Shown in pieces: positions 17,683 to 26,726 of a DNA stretch of 64,000 nt. This DNA is from Streptomyces sp. NRRL F-5126. Its GTDB lineage: Bacteria > Actinomycetota > Actinomycetes > Streptomycetales > Streptomycetaceae. How positions within the stretch are numbered: the first letter of the stretch is position 1; each line of letters starts with the position of its first letter. Made by a program: the position numbers and the translations under genes. The stretch spans positions 620,001-684,000 of the forward strand of contig NZ_JOFZ01000012.1 in NCBI RefSeq assembly GCF_000721265.1, written 5' to 3'. The notes beneath the pieces are model-generated. The model was not told where the DNA came from. It worked only from the letters and a program-made list of their open reading frames with translations, and did no database searches.

Positions 17683-20163
17683 TTGACCGGCGCATCCACC
17701 ACACCCGCTGACGACGCGCGGGAGGCGGGCGTCGAGGCGGCGCTCGCCGTGCTCGACCTCGACGCGAAGACCCGGCTGCTCGCGGGGCAGGACCAGTGGT
17801 CGCTGCCCGCGCTGCCCGAGATCGGGCTGCCGTCGCTGGTCATGTCCGACGGGCCCGTCGGCGTCCGCGGCGTGCGCTGGACGCCTGACGACCCTTCCGC
17901 CGCGCTGCCGTCGCCGACCGCGCTCGCCGCGAGCTGGGACCCGGGCCTCGCGCGGCGCGCGGGGCGGCTGCTGGCTCAGGAGGCGCGCCGCAAGGGCGTG
18001 CACGTGCTGCTCGCGCCGACGGTCAACCTGCACCGCTCGCCGCTCGGCGGCCGCCACTTCGAGGCGTACAGCGAGGACCCGTACCTGACCGGGGAGATCG
18101 GCACCGGGTACGTGCGGGGCGTGCAGGACGGCGGCGTCGGCACGACGGTCAAGCACTTCGTGGCCAACGACGCGGAGACGGACCGCTTCACCGTCGACAA
18201 CGTGGTGTCGCGGCGGGCGCTGCGCGAGCTGTACCTCGCGCCGTTCGAGGCCATCGTCGCGGACGCCCGCCCGTGGGGCGTGATGGCCGCGTACAACACC
18301 GTCAACGGCTCGTCGATGACCGAGAACAGCCGCCTCCAGCTCGGTGTCCTGCGCGGCGAGTGGGGCTTCGACGGCGTCATCGTCTCCGACTGGCTCGCCG
18401 CGCGCTCGACCGTCGGCGCCGCCCGGGGCGGCCTCGACCTCGCCATGCCGGGGCCCGACACGGTGTACGGCGAGAAGCTGGCCGCCGCGGTGCGTGCGGG
18501 CGAGGTCGAGGAGTCCGCGGTGGACGCGGCGGTGCGCAACGTGCTGCGGCTCGCCGGGCGCGTCGGCATCCTGCCGGGCGTGGCAGGCGCCGTCGCCGAG
18601 CCGCCCGCGGCGGTGGACGGCGACGAGGTGACGCGAGAGATCGCGCGCCGCTCGTTCGTCCTCGTGCGCAACGCGGCGCGCGACGGGCACCCGGTGCTGC
18701 CCATCGACCCGGCGCGTACGCCGAAGGTCGCGCTGATCGGCGCGGCCGCGCGGGACGCCCGCATTCTCGGCGGCGGCTCGGCGACGGTCTTCCCCGCGCA
18801 TGTCGTCGCGCCACTCGACGGGCTGTCGTCGGCGCTGCCCGAAGGGTCGCTGACGTACGCGCTGGGCGCCGACCCGAACACCGAACTGTCCGTGGCGGGC
18901 GCCGACTTCGACCTGACGGCCACGGCGCGCGCGGCGGACGGCCGGGTGCTCGCCGCCGTCGCGCTGCCGGACGGGCGCGTGCAGTGGGTCGGCAGCGACC
19001 TGCCGGACGGCGTGGACTACGACGAACTGGACAGTGTCGAGATCGCCGGCACGTTCACGGCGCGCGACAGCGGCGAGCACGCGTTCGGCACGCGCGGCCT
19101 CGGCGGCTTCACGCTCACCGTGGACGGCACGGTGCTGTACGAGGGCCGGCAGGAGCCGGCCGAGTCGACCGACCCGTTCGAGGCGTTCTTCGGGGTGCCG
19201 ACCGAACGCGGCCGCATACGGCTCGAAGCGGGCCGCGCGGTGGAGGTCTCGCTGCGTGTCACGGTCTTCAAGGTCGCCGATGCGCCGATGAACGCGATCG
19301 GCTTCTCCCTGCTGCACCTCGGCCCGCAGCGCGACCCGGACGAGCTGATCGCCGAGGCCGCGCTGACGGCGGCGGCGGCTGACACGGCGGTCGTGGTGGT
19401 CGCCACCACGGAGCGCGTCGAGTCCGAGGGCTTCGACCGGCGGGATCTGCGGCTGCCGGGCCGCCAGGACGATCTGGTGCGGGCGGTCGCGGCGGCCAAT
19501 CCGCGCACGGTGGTCGTCGTCAACACCGGCTCCCCGGTGGAGATGGACTGGCGCGACGACGTCGCGGCGGTGCTGCTGAGCTGGTTCCCGGGACAGCAGG
19601 GCGGCGCGGCGCTCGCGGACGTCCTGCTCGGCGCGCAGGAGCCGGGCGGGCGGCTGCCCACCACCTGGCCGGCCGCGCTCGCCGACGCGCCGGTCGTGAA
19701 CACGACTCCGAGCGGGGGCCGGCTCCACTACGAGGAGGGCGTGTTCATCGGCTACCGCGCATGGGAGAAGGCGGGCGCCGTGCCGGCGTACGCGTTCGGC
19801 CACGGACTCGGCTACACCGAGTGGCACTACGAGAAGGTGGACGCCTCGCGGGCGCAGGCCCGCGTGCGCCTGCGCAACGCGGGCGCGAGGCACGGCCGCG
19901 AGGTCGTGCAGCTCTACGTGGCGCCCCAGGACACCCCGGCGGGCGCGCCCGAGCGCCCGGCCAGGTGGCTGGCCGGCTTCGCCACGGTCGAGGCGGCGCC
20001 GGGCGAGACGGTGGAGGTCGCGATCCCGCTGCGGCGGCGGGCGTTCGAGATCTGGGACGAGTCGGCGGATTCCTGGTCGCTGATCGAGGGCAGGTATGAG
20101 ATCCAGGTGGCGCACTCCCTCGCGGACGTCCGCCTGAGCGCCCCGCTGGCCGTGGAGCGCTGA
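17683..20163 (+). CDS. bglB: GH3 beta-glucosidase with PA14 insert
   Basis: 826 residues. The GH3 N-terminal barrel carries RSPLGGRHFEAYSEDP, the KHFVAND substrate motif and the catalytic nucleophile Asp236 in VIVSDW. A PA14-like beta-sandwich occupies about 410-550. The C-terminal GH3 domain shows VVVVNTGSPVEMDW and LLSWFPGQQGG, and a fibronectin-like domain ends the protein (REVVQLYV). No signal peptide is seen, so it is probably cytoplasmic and hydrolyses imported beta-glucosides. The start is TTG at 17683 with GGAGG eight bases upstream; no ATG fits. It is divergent from a TetR gene. The symbol is generic. Confidence 0.92.
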   Translation: MTGASTTPADDAREAGVEAALAVLDLDAKTRLLAGQDQWSLPALPEIGLPSLVMSDGPVGVRGVRWTPDDPSAALPSPTALAASWDPGLARRAGRLLAQEARRKGVHVLLAPTVNLHRSPLGGRHFEAYSEDPYLTGEIGTGYVRGVQDGGVGTTVKHFVANDAETDRFTVDNVVSRRALRELYLAPFEAIVADARPWGVMAAYNTVNGSSMTENSRLQLGVLRGEWGFDGVIVSDWLAARSTVGAARGGLDLAMPGPDTVYGEKLAAAVRAGEVEESAVDAAVRNVLRLAGRVGILPGVAGAVAEPPAAVDGDEVTREIARRSFVLVRNAARDGHPVLPIDPARTPKVALIGAAARDARILGGGSATVFPAHVVAPLDGLSSALPEGSLTYALGADPNTELSVAGADFDLTATARAADGRVLAAVALPDGRVQWVGSDLPDGVDYDELDSVEIAGTFTARDSGEHAFGTRGLGGFTLTVDGTVLYEGRQEPAESTDPFEAFFGVPTERGRIRLEAGRAVEVSLRVTVFKVADAPMNAIGFSLLHLGPQRDPDELIAEAALTAAAADTAVVVVATTERVESEGFDRRDLRLPGRQDDLVRAVAAANPRTVVVVNTGSPVEMDWRDDVAAVLLSWFPGQQGGAALADVLLGAQEPGGRLPTTWPAALADAPVVNTTPSGGRLHYEEGVFIGYRAWEKAGAVPAYAFGHGLGYTEWHYEKVDASRAQARVRLRNAGARHGREVVQLYVAPQDTPAGAPERPARWLAGFATVEAAPGETVEVAIPLRRRAFEIWDESADSWSLIEGRYEIQVAHSLADVRLSAPLAVER

Positions 20164-20735
20164 CCTCAGCCGTACGGCCCCGAGGCGGACCCTGACACCG
20201 CCCCGGGACCGTACGCCCGAGCGTGGGGCGCGCCGGTGCGCCACGCCACGGCCGCAACCGCCCGCCACCTGGCGCCCGGGGCGCCCCCTGGCCGAAGCCC
20301 CGGCCACGCGGGCCGTGTCGGGCGCATCGCGCAAGCGCAACGGGCGGCGGGACCCTCCGCGTTGCGTCGCGGGTCGGCGTCCGCCACGCCGCCTCGCGTC
20401 GCACGCGACCGGTCAGGCCCGCGCCGCGGCCGCACGGTCGCCGACCCCGTCGCCGTGTGCGGGGCCCCGCCGCGCTGCGGGTCCCGGGACGGGCTGCGTC
20501 CCCGGCCACCAGCGCGGTGCCGGTACCCACCTGCTCCACCACGCCGCCTCGGCGTCGAACGCGGCGCGCACGCAGACGCAACAGGCGGCGTCGCCATCCG
20601 CGTTGCGTCGTGGGTCGGCGACCGGCCGCGCTGCCCTGGCTCGGGACCTGGCGCCGGGTCGTGGCCGACCGGTACCGGCGCGCCGGCGGTGCCCTCCGGC
20701 GCCCGCCACGCCGCCTCGGCGCCGGACACGACCGG
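20164..20735. repeat. Intergenic repeat and hairpin tract between convergent genes
   Basis: 572 bases between the convergent ends of the glucosidase and the EI24 gene, without a convincing gene. Short elements recur. The string TCCGCGTTGCGTCG occurs at 20356 and 20597, each as the right arm of a hairpin (20335-20367 and 20575-20609; the second has a perfect 8-bp stem GACGCAAC/GTTGCGTC). CACGCCGCCTCG occurs at about 20385, 20539 and 20706, and CGACCGGTCAGGCCCGC at about 20406 and 20729. The hairpins may act as bidirectional terminators. Confidence 0.5.
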
Positions 20736-21608
20736 TCAGGCCCGCGGGGCGGGCGCTCCGTTGTCCGGGTCCGGCGCCGGGCGCGGGGACGGGCCGGGCC
20801 GCGGCGCGTTGGACGGGGCCGAGCCCGCGTCCGCGGGGGCGGACGCGGGCTCGGCCGAGCCGGCCGCCTCGGCCTCTCGTGCGCGGGCCATCAGCGTGGC
20901 GCCCGCCACCGCCCCCGGCATCAGGAATATCGCCACCACCGGCACGAGGAACGCCAGCGTCAGCGGCACCCCGAAGCCCAGCGCCATCAGCCGCCGGCCC
21001 TTCAACCACGCCAACTGCTCGCGAGCGCCCACCCGGCGCCGCTCCAGCGCCACCGCCGTCAGCTCCTGCGTCAGGTAGAAGCCGGACACGCAGAAGCCGA
21101 TCGCGGGCACCACCGTCTGCCCCACCACGGGCAGGAAGCCGAGCGCGAAGAGCACGACACCCCACACCACGACCCGCAGCAGCACGTACGCGCTGTTCTT
21201 GACGGAGATCACGATCTCGCGCCACCACGGGAGCCCCGACTCCGGCACCACCCCGTCCTCGGACTCCGCGCGCTCGACCGCCTCCGACAGCGCCTCGTAG
21301 AACGGCTGGCCGATCAGCAGCGTCACCGCCGTGAAGGTGATCACCGCGAGGAACAGCCCGAGCGCGAAGACCAGTACCGTCATCCCGCCGCGGAACAGCC
21401 CGAGCCACGGCGACGACCAGCTGTCGGCGAACGGCGTCGCCCAGGACACCAGGTCGTCCGCCCCGTACGCGAGAGCGACCAGCGCGCCCGCGTACACCAG
21501 CAGCGTCACCAGGCCTGGCAGCAGCCCGAACCCGAACCACCTGCCGTGGCCGCCCACCCACCGCTGGCCCTTCACCAGAAAGCCGAAGCCCGCCCCGAGA
21601 TCGCCCAT
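20736..21608 (-). CDS. EI24-domain (CysZ-like) membrane protein
   Basis: About 290 residues with four or more hydrophobic segments (TLLVYAGALVALAY, LVFALGLFLAVITFTAVTLL, VVVWGVVLFALGFLPVVG, LAFLVPVVAIFLMPG) and the family landmark IGQPFYEALSEAVE. Family members include the sulfate permease CysZ, but the role of the actinomycete proteins is not established. The C-terminal 45 residues are Ala/Pro/Asp-rich and probably disordered. I chose the ATG at 21608, with AAGGTGG seven bases upstream, over the in-frame GTG at 21617. Confidence 0.85.
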   Translation of the reverse strand: MGDLGAGFGFLVKGQRWVGGHGRWFGFGLLPGLVTLLVYAGALVALAYGADDLVSWATPFADSWSSPWLGLFRGGMTVLVFALGLFLAVITFTAVTLLIGQPFYEALSEAVERAESEDGVVPESGLPWWREIVISVKNSAYVLLRVVVWGVVLFALGFLPVVGQTVVPAIGFCVSGFYLTQELTAVALERRRVGAREQLAWLKGRRLMALGFGVPLTLAFLVPVVAIFLMPGAVAGATLMARAREAEAAGSAEPASAPADAGSAPSNAPRPGPSPRPAPDPDNGAPAPRA

Positions 21609-21640
21609 GCGGGCCACCTTAACGGGGCGGGCTCGGCGGC

Positions 21641-21691
21641 CACACCGGCCGACGAGTCACACCGGCCGACGAGTCACACCGGCCGGCGGCT
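21641..21691. repeat. 17-bp tandem repeat, three copies
   Basis: The unit CACACCGGCCGACGAGT starts at 21641 and 21658, with a diverged third copy at 21675. The array abuts the stop codon of the Ohr gene. Confidence 0.75.
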
Positions 21692-22119
21692 CACGCCGCG
21701 GACAGGCTCACCTCGATGTTGCCGCGCGTGGCGTTGGAGTACGGGCACACCTGGTGTGCCTTCTCCAGCAGGTCCTTCGTCGCCGCCTCGTCCAGCGCGG
21801 GCACCGACGCGACCAGCTCGACCGCGATGCCGAAGCCGCCGGCCGACAGCTTGCCGATGGAGACCTTCGCGGTCACCGTCGAGCCCGAGATGTCCAGCTT
21901 CTCCTGGCGGGCGACCACGCCCATCGCGCCCTGGAAGCAGGCGCTGTAGCCGGCCGCGAACAGCTGCTCGGGGTTCGTGCCCGCGCCGTTGCCGCCCATG
22001 GACTTCGGGGGGTTGACGACGACGTCGAGCTGCCCGTCGTCGGAGGCGACGCGTCCGTCCCGGCCGTTCTCCGCGGTGGCGACGGCCGTGTACAGGGGGT
22101 CGATGCGCTCAATCGGCAT
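21691..22119 (-). CDS. ohr: Organic hydroperoxide resistance protein (Ohr/OsmC family)
   Basis: 142 residues, the standard Ohr length. The two redox cysteines are present: the peroxidatic one in GYSACFQGA and the resolving one in QVCPYSNATRGN. The upstream landmark NPPKSMGGNGAGTNPEQLFAAGY is also intact. Ohr reduces organic and lipid hydroperoxides in the cytoplasm using dihydrolipoamide. It normally works with an OhrR MarR regulator; the MarR gene 1.2 kb away is instead arranged divergently with the adjacent oxidoreductase. ATG start at 22119. Confidence 0.95.
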   Translation of the reverse strand: MPIERIDPLYTAVATAENGRDGRVASDDGQLDVVVNPPKSMGGNGAGTNPEQLFAAGYSACFQGAMGVVARQEKLDISGSTVTAKVSIGKLSAGGFGIAVELVASVPALDEAATKDLLEKAHQVCPYSNATRGNIEVSLSAA

Positions 22120-22208
22120 GTTGTGCTCGTCCGTTCTGTTTGTACGCCGCGACTCGCGCCCGCGATCGCGGCGGCCTGCGTCAACTCTAGTGCGTACGTG
22201 CGCGGGTC

Positions 22209-23228
22209 CTACTGGCCGAGGGAGACGATCATCTTGCCCGTGTTGTCACCGCGCAGCATTCCGAGGAACGCGTCGAAGCCGTTCTCGATTCCCTCGACGA
22301 CCGTTTCGCGGTACTTGAGTTCGCCGGACGCCAGCCATCCGGACACGTCCGAGACGAACCGCGGCATCAGCCCGTAGTGGTCGAGGACGAGCATCCCCTG
22401 CAGCCGCAGCCGCTTCCCGATCACCAGCGCGAGGTTGCGCGGCGCGGGCGGCGGCTCCGTGGAGTTGTACTGCGCGATCATGCCGCAGATGGTGGCGCGG
22501 CCGTGCAGGTTGAACGAGGAGATCGCGGCTTCGAGATGGTCGCCGCCCACGTTGTCGAAGTAGACGTCGATGCCGTCCGGCGCGGCCTCCTTGAGCTGCT
22601 GCTTCACGGGGCCGTTCTTGTAGTTGAAGGCCGCGTCGAAGCCGTACTCCTCCGTGAGCAGGCGGACCTTCTCGTCCGAGCCCGCCGAGCCGATCACCCG
22701 GGACGCGCCCTTGATCCGCGCCATCTGCCCGACCTGGCTGCCGACGGCGCCGGCCGCGCCGGAGACGAAGACCGCGTCGCCCTCCTTGAAGGAGGCGGTC
22801 TCGAAGAGCCCCGCGTAGGCCGTGAGGCCCGTCATGCCGAGCACGCCGAGGTACGTCGAGAGGGGGGCCTTCGACGCGTCGACCTTCGTGGCGCGGTCGG
22901 CGGGGACGGACGCGTACTCGCGCCAGCCGCCGTAGTGCAGCACGTGGTCGCCTGCCGTGAAACCCTCCGCGGCCGAGGCGATGACCTCGCCGACGGCCCC
23001 GCCGTCCATGGGGTGGTCGAGGCGGTAGGGCGCCACGTACGACTTCACGTCGTTCATCCGCCCGCGCATCGCCGGGTCGACCGAGAAGTAGAGGTTGCGG
23101 ACCAGGATCCGGCCCTCCTCCGGCGCGTCGACGGGGATCTCGCGCAGCGCGACGTCACCCGGCTCCGGCCAGCCGTCGGGACGGGAGACGAGGTGCCAGG
23201 CGCGGCCGGACGTGGGGAGTGCGGTCAT
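22209..23228 (-). CDS. NADP-dependent oxidoreductase (CurA / leukotriene B4 dehydrogenase-like)
   Basis: A 339-residue medium-chain reductase without zinc ligands. N-terminal part LYFSVDPAMRGRM, nucleotide-binding loop VSGAAGAVGSQVGQMARIKG, then IDVYFDNVGGDHLEAAISSFN, all typical of the YncB/CurA/PTGR group that reduces alpha,beta-unsaturated carbonyls. The ATG at 23228 is ten bases from AAGGAGG; the in-frame ATG three codons earlier is too close to that site. Divergent from a MarR gene with a palindrome between, so probably induced by reactive electrophiles or quinones (inference). Confidence 0.92.
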   Translation of the reverse strand: MTALPTSGRAWHLVSRPDGWPEPGDVALREIPVDAPEEGRILVRNLYFSVDPAMRGRMNDVKSYVAPYRLDHPMDGGAVGEVIASAAEGFTAGDHVLHYGGWREYASVPADRATKVDASKAPLSTYLGVLGMTGLTAYAGLFETASFKEGDAVFVSGAAGAVGSQVGQMARIKGASRVIGSAGSDEKVRLLTEEYGFDAAFNYKNGPVKQQLKEAAPDGIDVYFDNVGGDHLEAAISSFNLHGRATICGMIAQYNSTEPPPAPRNLALVIGKRLRLQGMLVLDHYGLMPRFVSDVSGWLASGELKYRETVVEGIENGFDAFLGMLRGDNTGKMIVSLGQ

Positions 23229-23276
23229 GATCCGCATGCCTCCTTCGAGGGGGACGGGGGAAGATGTTCCAGGTGA

Positions 23277-23295
23277 TGTTTCAGTTGATGAAACA
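23277..23295. promoter_or_regulatory. Likely MarR operator (7-bp inverted repeat)
   Basis: TGTTTCA - gttga - TGAAACA, a perfect inverted repeat with 7-bp arms in the divergent spacer between the oxidoreductase and marR starts. Its size and position fit autoregulation by the adjacent MarR protein. Confidence 0.6.
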
Positions 23296-23329
23296 ACCTT
23301 GCATCTCAATATTTCATGATGTCAAGCAC

Positions 23330-23785
23330 ATGGGTACGCTGACACGCATGGCCACTACCCGCACCGACCCACTGACCTTCGAGGTCGTCCAGCTCATCGG
23401 CTCCGTCGTGGCCCGCTACCACGAGGAGTACGAGCGGGCCGCCGCGGAGCACTCCCTGACCGGCGCGCAGGCGCGCCTCCTCGGTCTGCTGTCCGTGGAG
23501 CCGCTGCCCATGCGCAGGATCGCCAGAAAACTGAAGTGCGAGCCGTCCAACGTGACCGGGATCGTGGACCGGCTGGAGGCGCGCGGGCTGGTCGAGCGCC
23601 GGCCGGACCCGGACGACCGCAGGGTGAAGCTCGCCGCGCCCACGGCGAGCGGCCTCGCCACCGCCAAGCTGCTGCGCGGCTCGCTCGACTTCGCGCGCGA
23701 GCCGCTCGCCGAGCTGTCGGCGGACGAGCGCCGCACCCTGCGCGACCTGCTGCGCCGGATGGTGGGCGACGACGCGGAGCTGTGA
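23330..23785 (+). CDS. MarR-family transcriptional regulator
   Basis: About 151 residues with the winged helix of MarR: LTGAQARLLGLL, MRRIARKLKCEPSNVTGIVDRLEARGLVERRPDPDDRRVK. I chose ATG 23330; ATG 23348 is also possible, and starts further upstream would lie over the operator. It is divergent from the NADP oxidoreductase and most likely represses it and itself through the palindrome at 23277-23295. No conserved redox cysteine near the N-terminus, so not a typical OhrR; one cysteine lies in the recognition region (KLKCEPSN). Confidence 0.9.
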   Translation: MGTLTRMATTRTDPLTFEVVQLIGSVVARYHEEYERAAAEHSLTGAQARLLGLLSVEPLPMRRIARKLKCEPSNVTGIVDRLEARGLVERRPDPDDRRVKLAAPTASGLATAKLLRGSLDFAREPLAELSADERRTLRDLLRRMVGDDAEL

Positions 23786-23831
23786 GGCCAGTGGGGCCCG
23801 AGTGCGTGGTCGCACGAGAGCGCCTGCGGTG

Positions 23832-24776
23832 TCAGCCGCACCACCACAGGAACCGCGTGCAGTGGCTCCGGGTCGGGTCCGGTGCCGGCGGCGGGCCGCT
23901 CCGCGTCGGCCCGGGTGTCGCGGGCGCCGACCGCGTGGGCGTGCCCGGCGTGGACCCACCGGGCTCGGAGGGGTCGTCGGGGCCGGTCGCGGGGCCGCCC
24001 GTCGCCGAGCCCGCGCCCGCGCCGTCCGTCGGTGTCGTCCCTGAGGCGCCGTCGCTCGCGCCGGGGTCCGGGCTGCCGCTGCCGTCGGACGCGGACGGGT
24101 CGGCGCCCGGCGTGGCGGAGCCCGTCGCACCGCCGCGGGTGTTCTGCGCCGACGGGTCGCTCACCGGCGCGCCGGAAACGGCAGGACCGCCCGAGGCGGA
24201 CGGGCCCGGGTCGGGATCCGTGCTGTCGCCGCTGACGGCGGACCCGCCGAGGCCGGAACCGGAGCCCAGGCCGTTGTTCCCGGGGTCGAGCGCCAGTTGC
24301 GCGAGGCTGAGCGCGCCCGCCGCGAGGACGACGCCGAGCGTGCCGATGACGATCCTGCGGCCGCGCTTGCTGCGCGCCCTGCGCGGCGCCGAGCGCGGCC
24401 TGCGGCCCGCGCGGCGGTGGCCGTGCCCGGGCAGCTCGCCGGACGGCGCCTCCGGGTGGCCACCGGCCCGGCCCCCGGCTTCCGGACGGGCACCGGGATC
24501 CGCCGACGCGGCGGGCTCCGGCGCGTCTGCGGCCGCCGGCGCGTGCCCTGCTCCCGGCGCGTTCCCTGCCGCCGACCCGATCGAGGGCTCCCCCACGTCC
24601 GGAGCCTGCTGCGCCTGCGGCGCTTGTGCGGCGGCCGCCGGGGCGCTCGCGGCTCCCCCGGCCGCCGGGTCCCGCCCCGGCGCCGGAGCGGGTCGCAGGT
24701 CCTGCGCGTACCTGCCGCATCCGGCGCAGGCCAGCGCGCCGTTGAGGTGCCTTCGGCAGTGTTCGCAGTAGTCCAT
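23832..24776 (-). CDS. SCO2400-type zinc-ribbon membrane protein
   Basis: 314 residues. The N-terminus MDYCEHCRRHLNGALACAGCG is a four-cysteine zinc ribbon of the kind annotated as the SCO2400 family in Streptomyces. A long Ala/Pro-rich linker follows, then a basic stretch (RRARSKRGRR), one membrane segment (IVIGTLGVVLAAGALSLAQLAL, about 172-192) and an extracytoplasmic Ser/Gly/Pro/Asp-rich tail of about 120 residues ending in HCTRFLWWCG. The function is unknown. ATG 24776 is chosen because it places the zinc ribbon at the N-terminus, as in the family. Divergent from the next gene. Confidence 0.85.
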   Translation of the reverse strand: MDYCEHCRRHLNGALACAGCGRYAQDLRPAPAPGRDPAAGGAASAPAAAAQAPQAQQAPDVGEPSIGSAAGNAPGAGHAPAAADAPEPAASADPGARPEAGGRAGGHPEAPSGELPGHGHRRAGRRPRSAPRRARSKRGRRIVIGTLGVVLAAGALSLAQLALDPGNNGLGSGSGLGGSAVSGDSTDPDPGPSASGGPAVSGAPVSDPSAQNTRGGATGSATPGADPSASDGSGSPDPGASDGASGTTPTDGAGAGSATGGPATGPDDPSEPGGSTPGTPTRSAPATPGPTRSGPPPAPDPTRSHCTRFLWWCG

Positions 24777-24888
24777 GGCGCTGGCAGGGTATGCGGCGGG
24801 ACTGCGCGGCGGGCAGCTGCATGTGTGGAGATCTTGTGCGGAACCCCGGATTCGGCACCGATCTGTCCGATTGGGGAGGATGGCGCAC

Positions 24889-25518
24889 ATGAGTCAAGGC
24901 AGCCAGGCGGCGTTCGGACCGCACGCCTTCCAACTGGTGCTCCTGCGCAGGATGGCGGACCACCAGCCCGGCCTCGTCGACGAGGCGCGGCGCGAACTCG
25001 GCGCCTCGCGCGGGGACATGCGGGAGGCCAACCGCCGCTGGCAGGCGATGGTGCGCGCGCCGCGCGGCCGGGGCGCGCGGGCCAGGTACCGGTCGGTGCT
25101 CGGCCCACCGGAGCGCGCCTTCCCGCACCGGGTCGGTGACCTGGAGTGCGAGGCGCTGCAGTGGCGGTTGCCGCTCTGGCCGGCGCTGCGCTTCGAGATC
25201 ATGGTGGCGCCCGGCGGCGCCGTGTGGAACGAGTGGCTCGTGCGGGCGCCGGGCGTGCCGGGGCCCGAGCTGCGGACGGTGGCGGACCTGCGCCCGTGGG
25301 CGTGCACCGTGGACGAGGTGGCGCGGGCGTTCCCGCCCGCGCGGCCGCTTGAGGGCACGGCGCCGACCCGCTTCGGGCTGGCGTTCGCGGCGCCCGAGGG
25401 GCCCACGGGACCGCAGGCAGGGCCGGGCGGGACGGCGCCGCCCACCGCGGCGGCACCGACCACGCGGTACGCGGCCGAGTTCACGTGGGGCCTGCTCCAG
25501 CGGTGGGCGCCCGCCTGA
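24889..25518 (+). CDS. Conserved hypothetical protein
   Basis: About 209 residues, soluble, no recognised domain. The N-terminal third is helical and charged (FQLVLLRRMADHQPGLVDEARRELG); the middle has LPLWPALRFEIMVAP and WNEWLVRAPG; the last 50 residues are Gly/Pro/Ala-rich before a short end YAAEFTWGLLQRW. Start ATG 24889 is placed ten bases after GGGGAGG; the ATG at 24880 is fused to that site. Divergent from the zinc-ribbon gene. The product is not recognised. Confidence 0.75.
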   Translation: MSQGSQAAFGPHAFQLVLLRRMADHQPGLVDEARRELGASRGDMREANRRWQAMVRAPRGRGARARYRSVLGPPERAFPHRVGDLECEALQWRLPLWPALRFEIMVAPGGAVWNEWLVRAPGVPGPELRTVADLRPWACTVDEVARAFPPARPLEGTAPTRFGLAFAAPEGPTGPQAGPGGTAPPTAAAPTTRYAAEFTWGLLQRWAPA

Positions 25519-25668
25519 CCCGATGCCGCCCGGCCGGTGTGGCGCGCACCGCGCCGTGGTACACCGACCGGCTCAGCCCAGCGCGCGCCGGGACCGCTGC
25601 CGCAGCAGGATTTTCCCAAGGACCGGCCGCGCCGCCGGTGACCGTCCCAGCCGCTCGGGAGATCCGCC

Positions 25669-26712
25669 GTGACCGTCAGTCTTGAGAATCTGCGCCGCTG
25701 CCACATCGCCGTCGACATGGGAGCCGCCAGGACGCGGGTCTTCGTGAAGGGGGCGGGTCTCGTCGTCGACGAGCCGAGTTGTGCGGCGGTGAACACCCGT
25801 ACCGGATCGCTGAAGGCGGTCGGCACGCTCGCGGAGCGGATGACGGGCCGCACACCCGACTACATCCGCGTCGTGCGGCCGCTCACCGGTGGCACCGTCA
25901 TCGACATCGAGATGGCGCAGCGCATGCTGCGCCATCTGCTGGGCGACAAGCTCAGGCGCCAGCTGCGGCGCAAGCCGCGGTTGCGCGCAGCGGCCTCCAC
26001 CCCGCACGACAGCGACCCGCTTGCCCAGCGCGCGACGATCGAGACGCTCGTCGGGCTGGGTGCGAGCCGGGTCGAGCTGGTGGACACCGTGATCGCCGCG
26101 GCCGTCGGTTGCGGCCTGCCCGTCGAGGACGCCACCGCCACGATGATCATCATGTGCGGGGCGGCCACCACGCAGGTCGCGGTGCTGTCGATCGGTTCGA
26201 TCGTGACGGCGCAGCGCATCCCCGTCGGCGGCAACGCGATCGACCAGGCCGTGCTGCAGTACCTGCGCCACCACCACGAGCTCGTGCTGCCGAGCCAGTC
26301 CGTTCGTCCGCTGCAACTCGCCCTGAGCGGCAACGGCTTGACGGAGGAGGGCCCGACGACCACGGAGATCAACGGCCGGGACGTCGCCACGGGCGTGGCC
26401 AGGTCGGTGAAGGTGGACACGGCGGCCGTGCGCGAGGCGATCTACACGCCGCTGACCGCGGTGAAGGACGGGATCGGGCGCGTGCTGCGCGAGTGCCCGC
26501 CGGACCTGGTGGCCGACCTGGCGGACACGGGCATCAGGATGGTTGGCGGCAGCGCACTGCTGCCCGGCCTCGACCGCATGCTGGGGGAGGCGACGGGCAT
26601 GCCGGTGGCGATCGCGGACCAGCCCGACCTGTGCACGATCCTCGGCATGGGCGCCATGCTGGACGGCAAGGTCCAGCCGCTGGCCATCGACCCGACTGCG
26701 TCGGCGCACTGA
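25669..26712 (+). CDS. mbl: Mbl, MreB-like actin homologue
   Basis: 347 residues of the MreB/Mbl family: phosphate-1 loop HIAVDMGAARTRVFVKG, connecting LVGLGASRVELVDTVIAAAVG, phosphate-2 MIIMCGAATTQVAVLS and the adenosine motif RMVGGSALLPGLDRM. In streptomycetes Mbl works with MreB in spore wall synthesis; I assign it as Mbl rather than MreB because it is divergent and not beside mreCD. The loop residues (MGAART, CGAATT) differ from the canonical GTxNT and GGGTT, so ATPase activity may be altered. GTG start at 25669 with GGGAG eight bases upstream. A sensor kinase gene follows after 14 bases, so the two are probably co-transcribed. Confidence 0.85.
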   Translation: MTVSLENLRRCHIAVDMGAARTRVFVKGAGLVVDEPSCAAVNTRTGSLKAVGTLAERMTGRTPDYIRVVRPLTGGTVIDIEMAQRMLRHLLGDKLRRQLRRKPRLRAAASTPHDSDPLAQRATIETLVGLGASRVELVDTVIAAAVGCGLPVEDATATMIIMCGAATTQVAVLSIGSIVTAQRIPVGGNAIDQAVLQYLRHHHELVLPSQSVRPLQLALSGNGLTEEGPTTTEINGRDVATGVARSVKVDTAAVREAIYTPLTAVKDGIGRVLRECPPDLVADLADTGIRMVGGSALLPGLDRMLGEATGMPVAIADQPDLCTILGMGAMLDGKVQPLAIDPTASAH

Positions 26713-26726
26713 CCGGTCCCACCACG

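Noticed and set aside
17602..20340. 912-codon minus-strand frame opposite the glucosidase
   Set aside because: It is an antisense shadow produced by high third-position G+C; the plus strand encodes a clear GH3 enzyme.
20223..22016. 597-codon plus-strand frame
   Set aside because: Arg/Pro/His-rich and crossing the repeat tract and the antisense of EI24 and Ohr genes; no domain.
23416..25128. Large frames opposite the MarR and zinc-ribbon genes
   Set aside because: Compositional shadows without domains or start signals.
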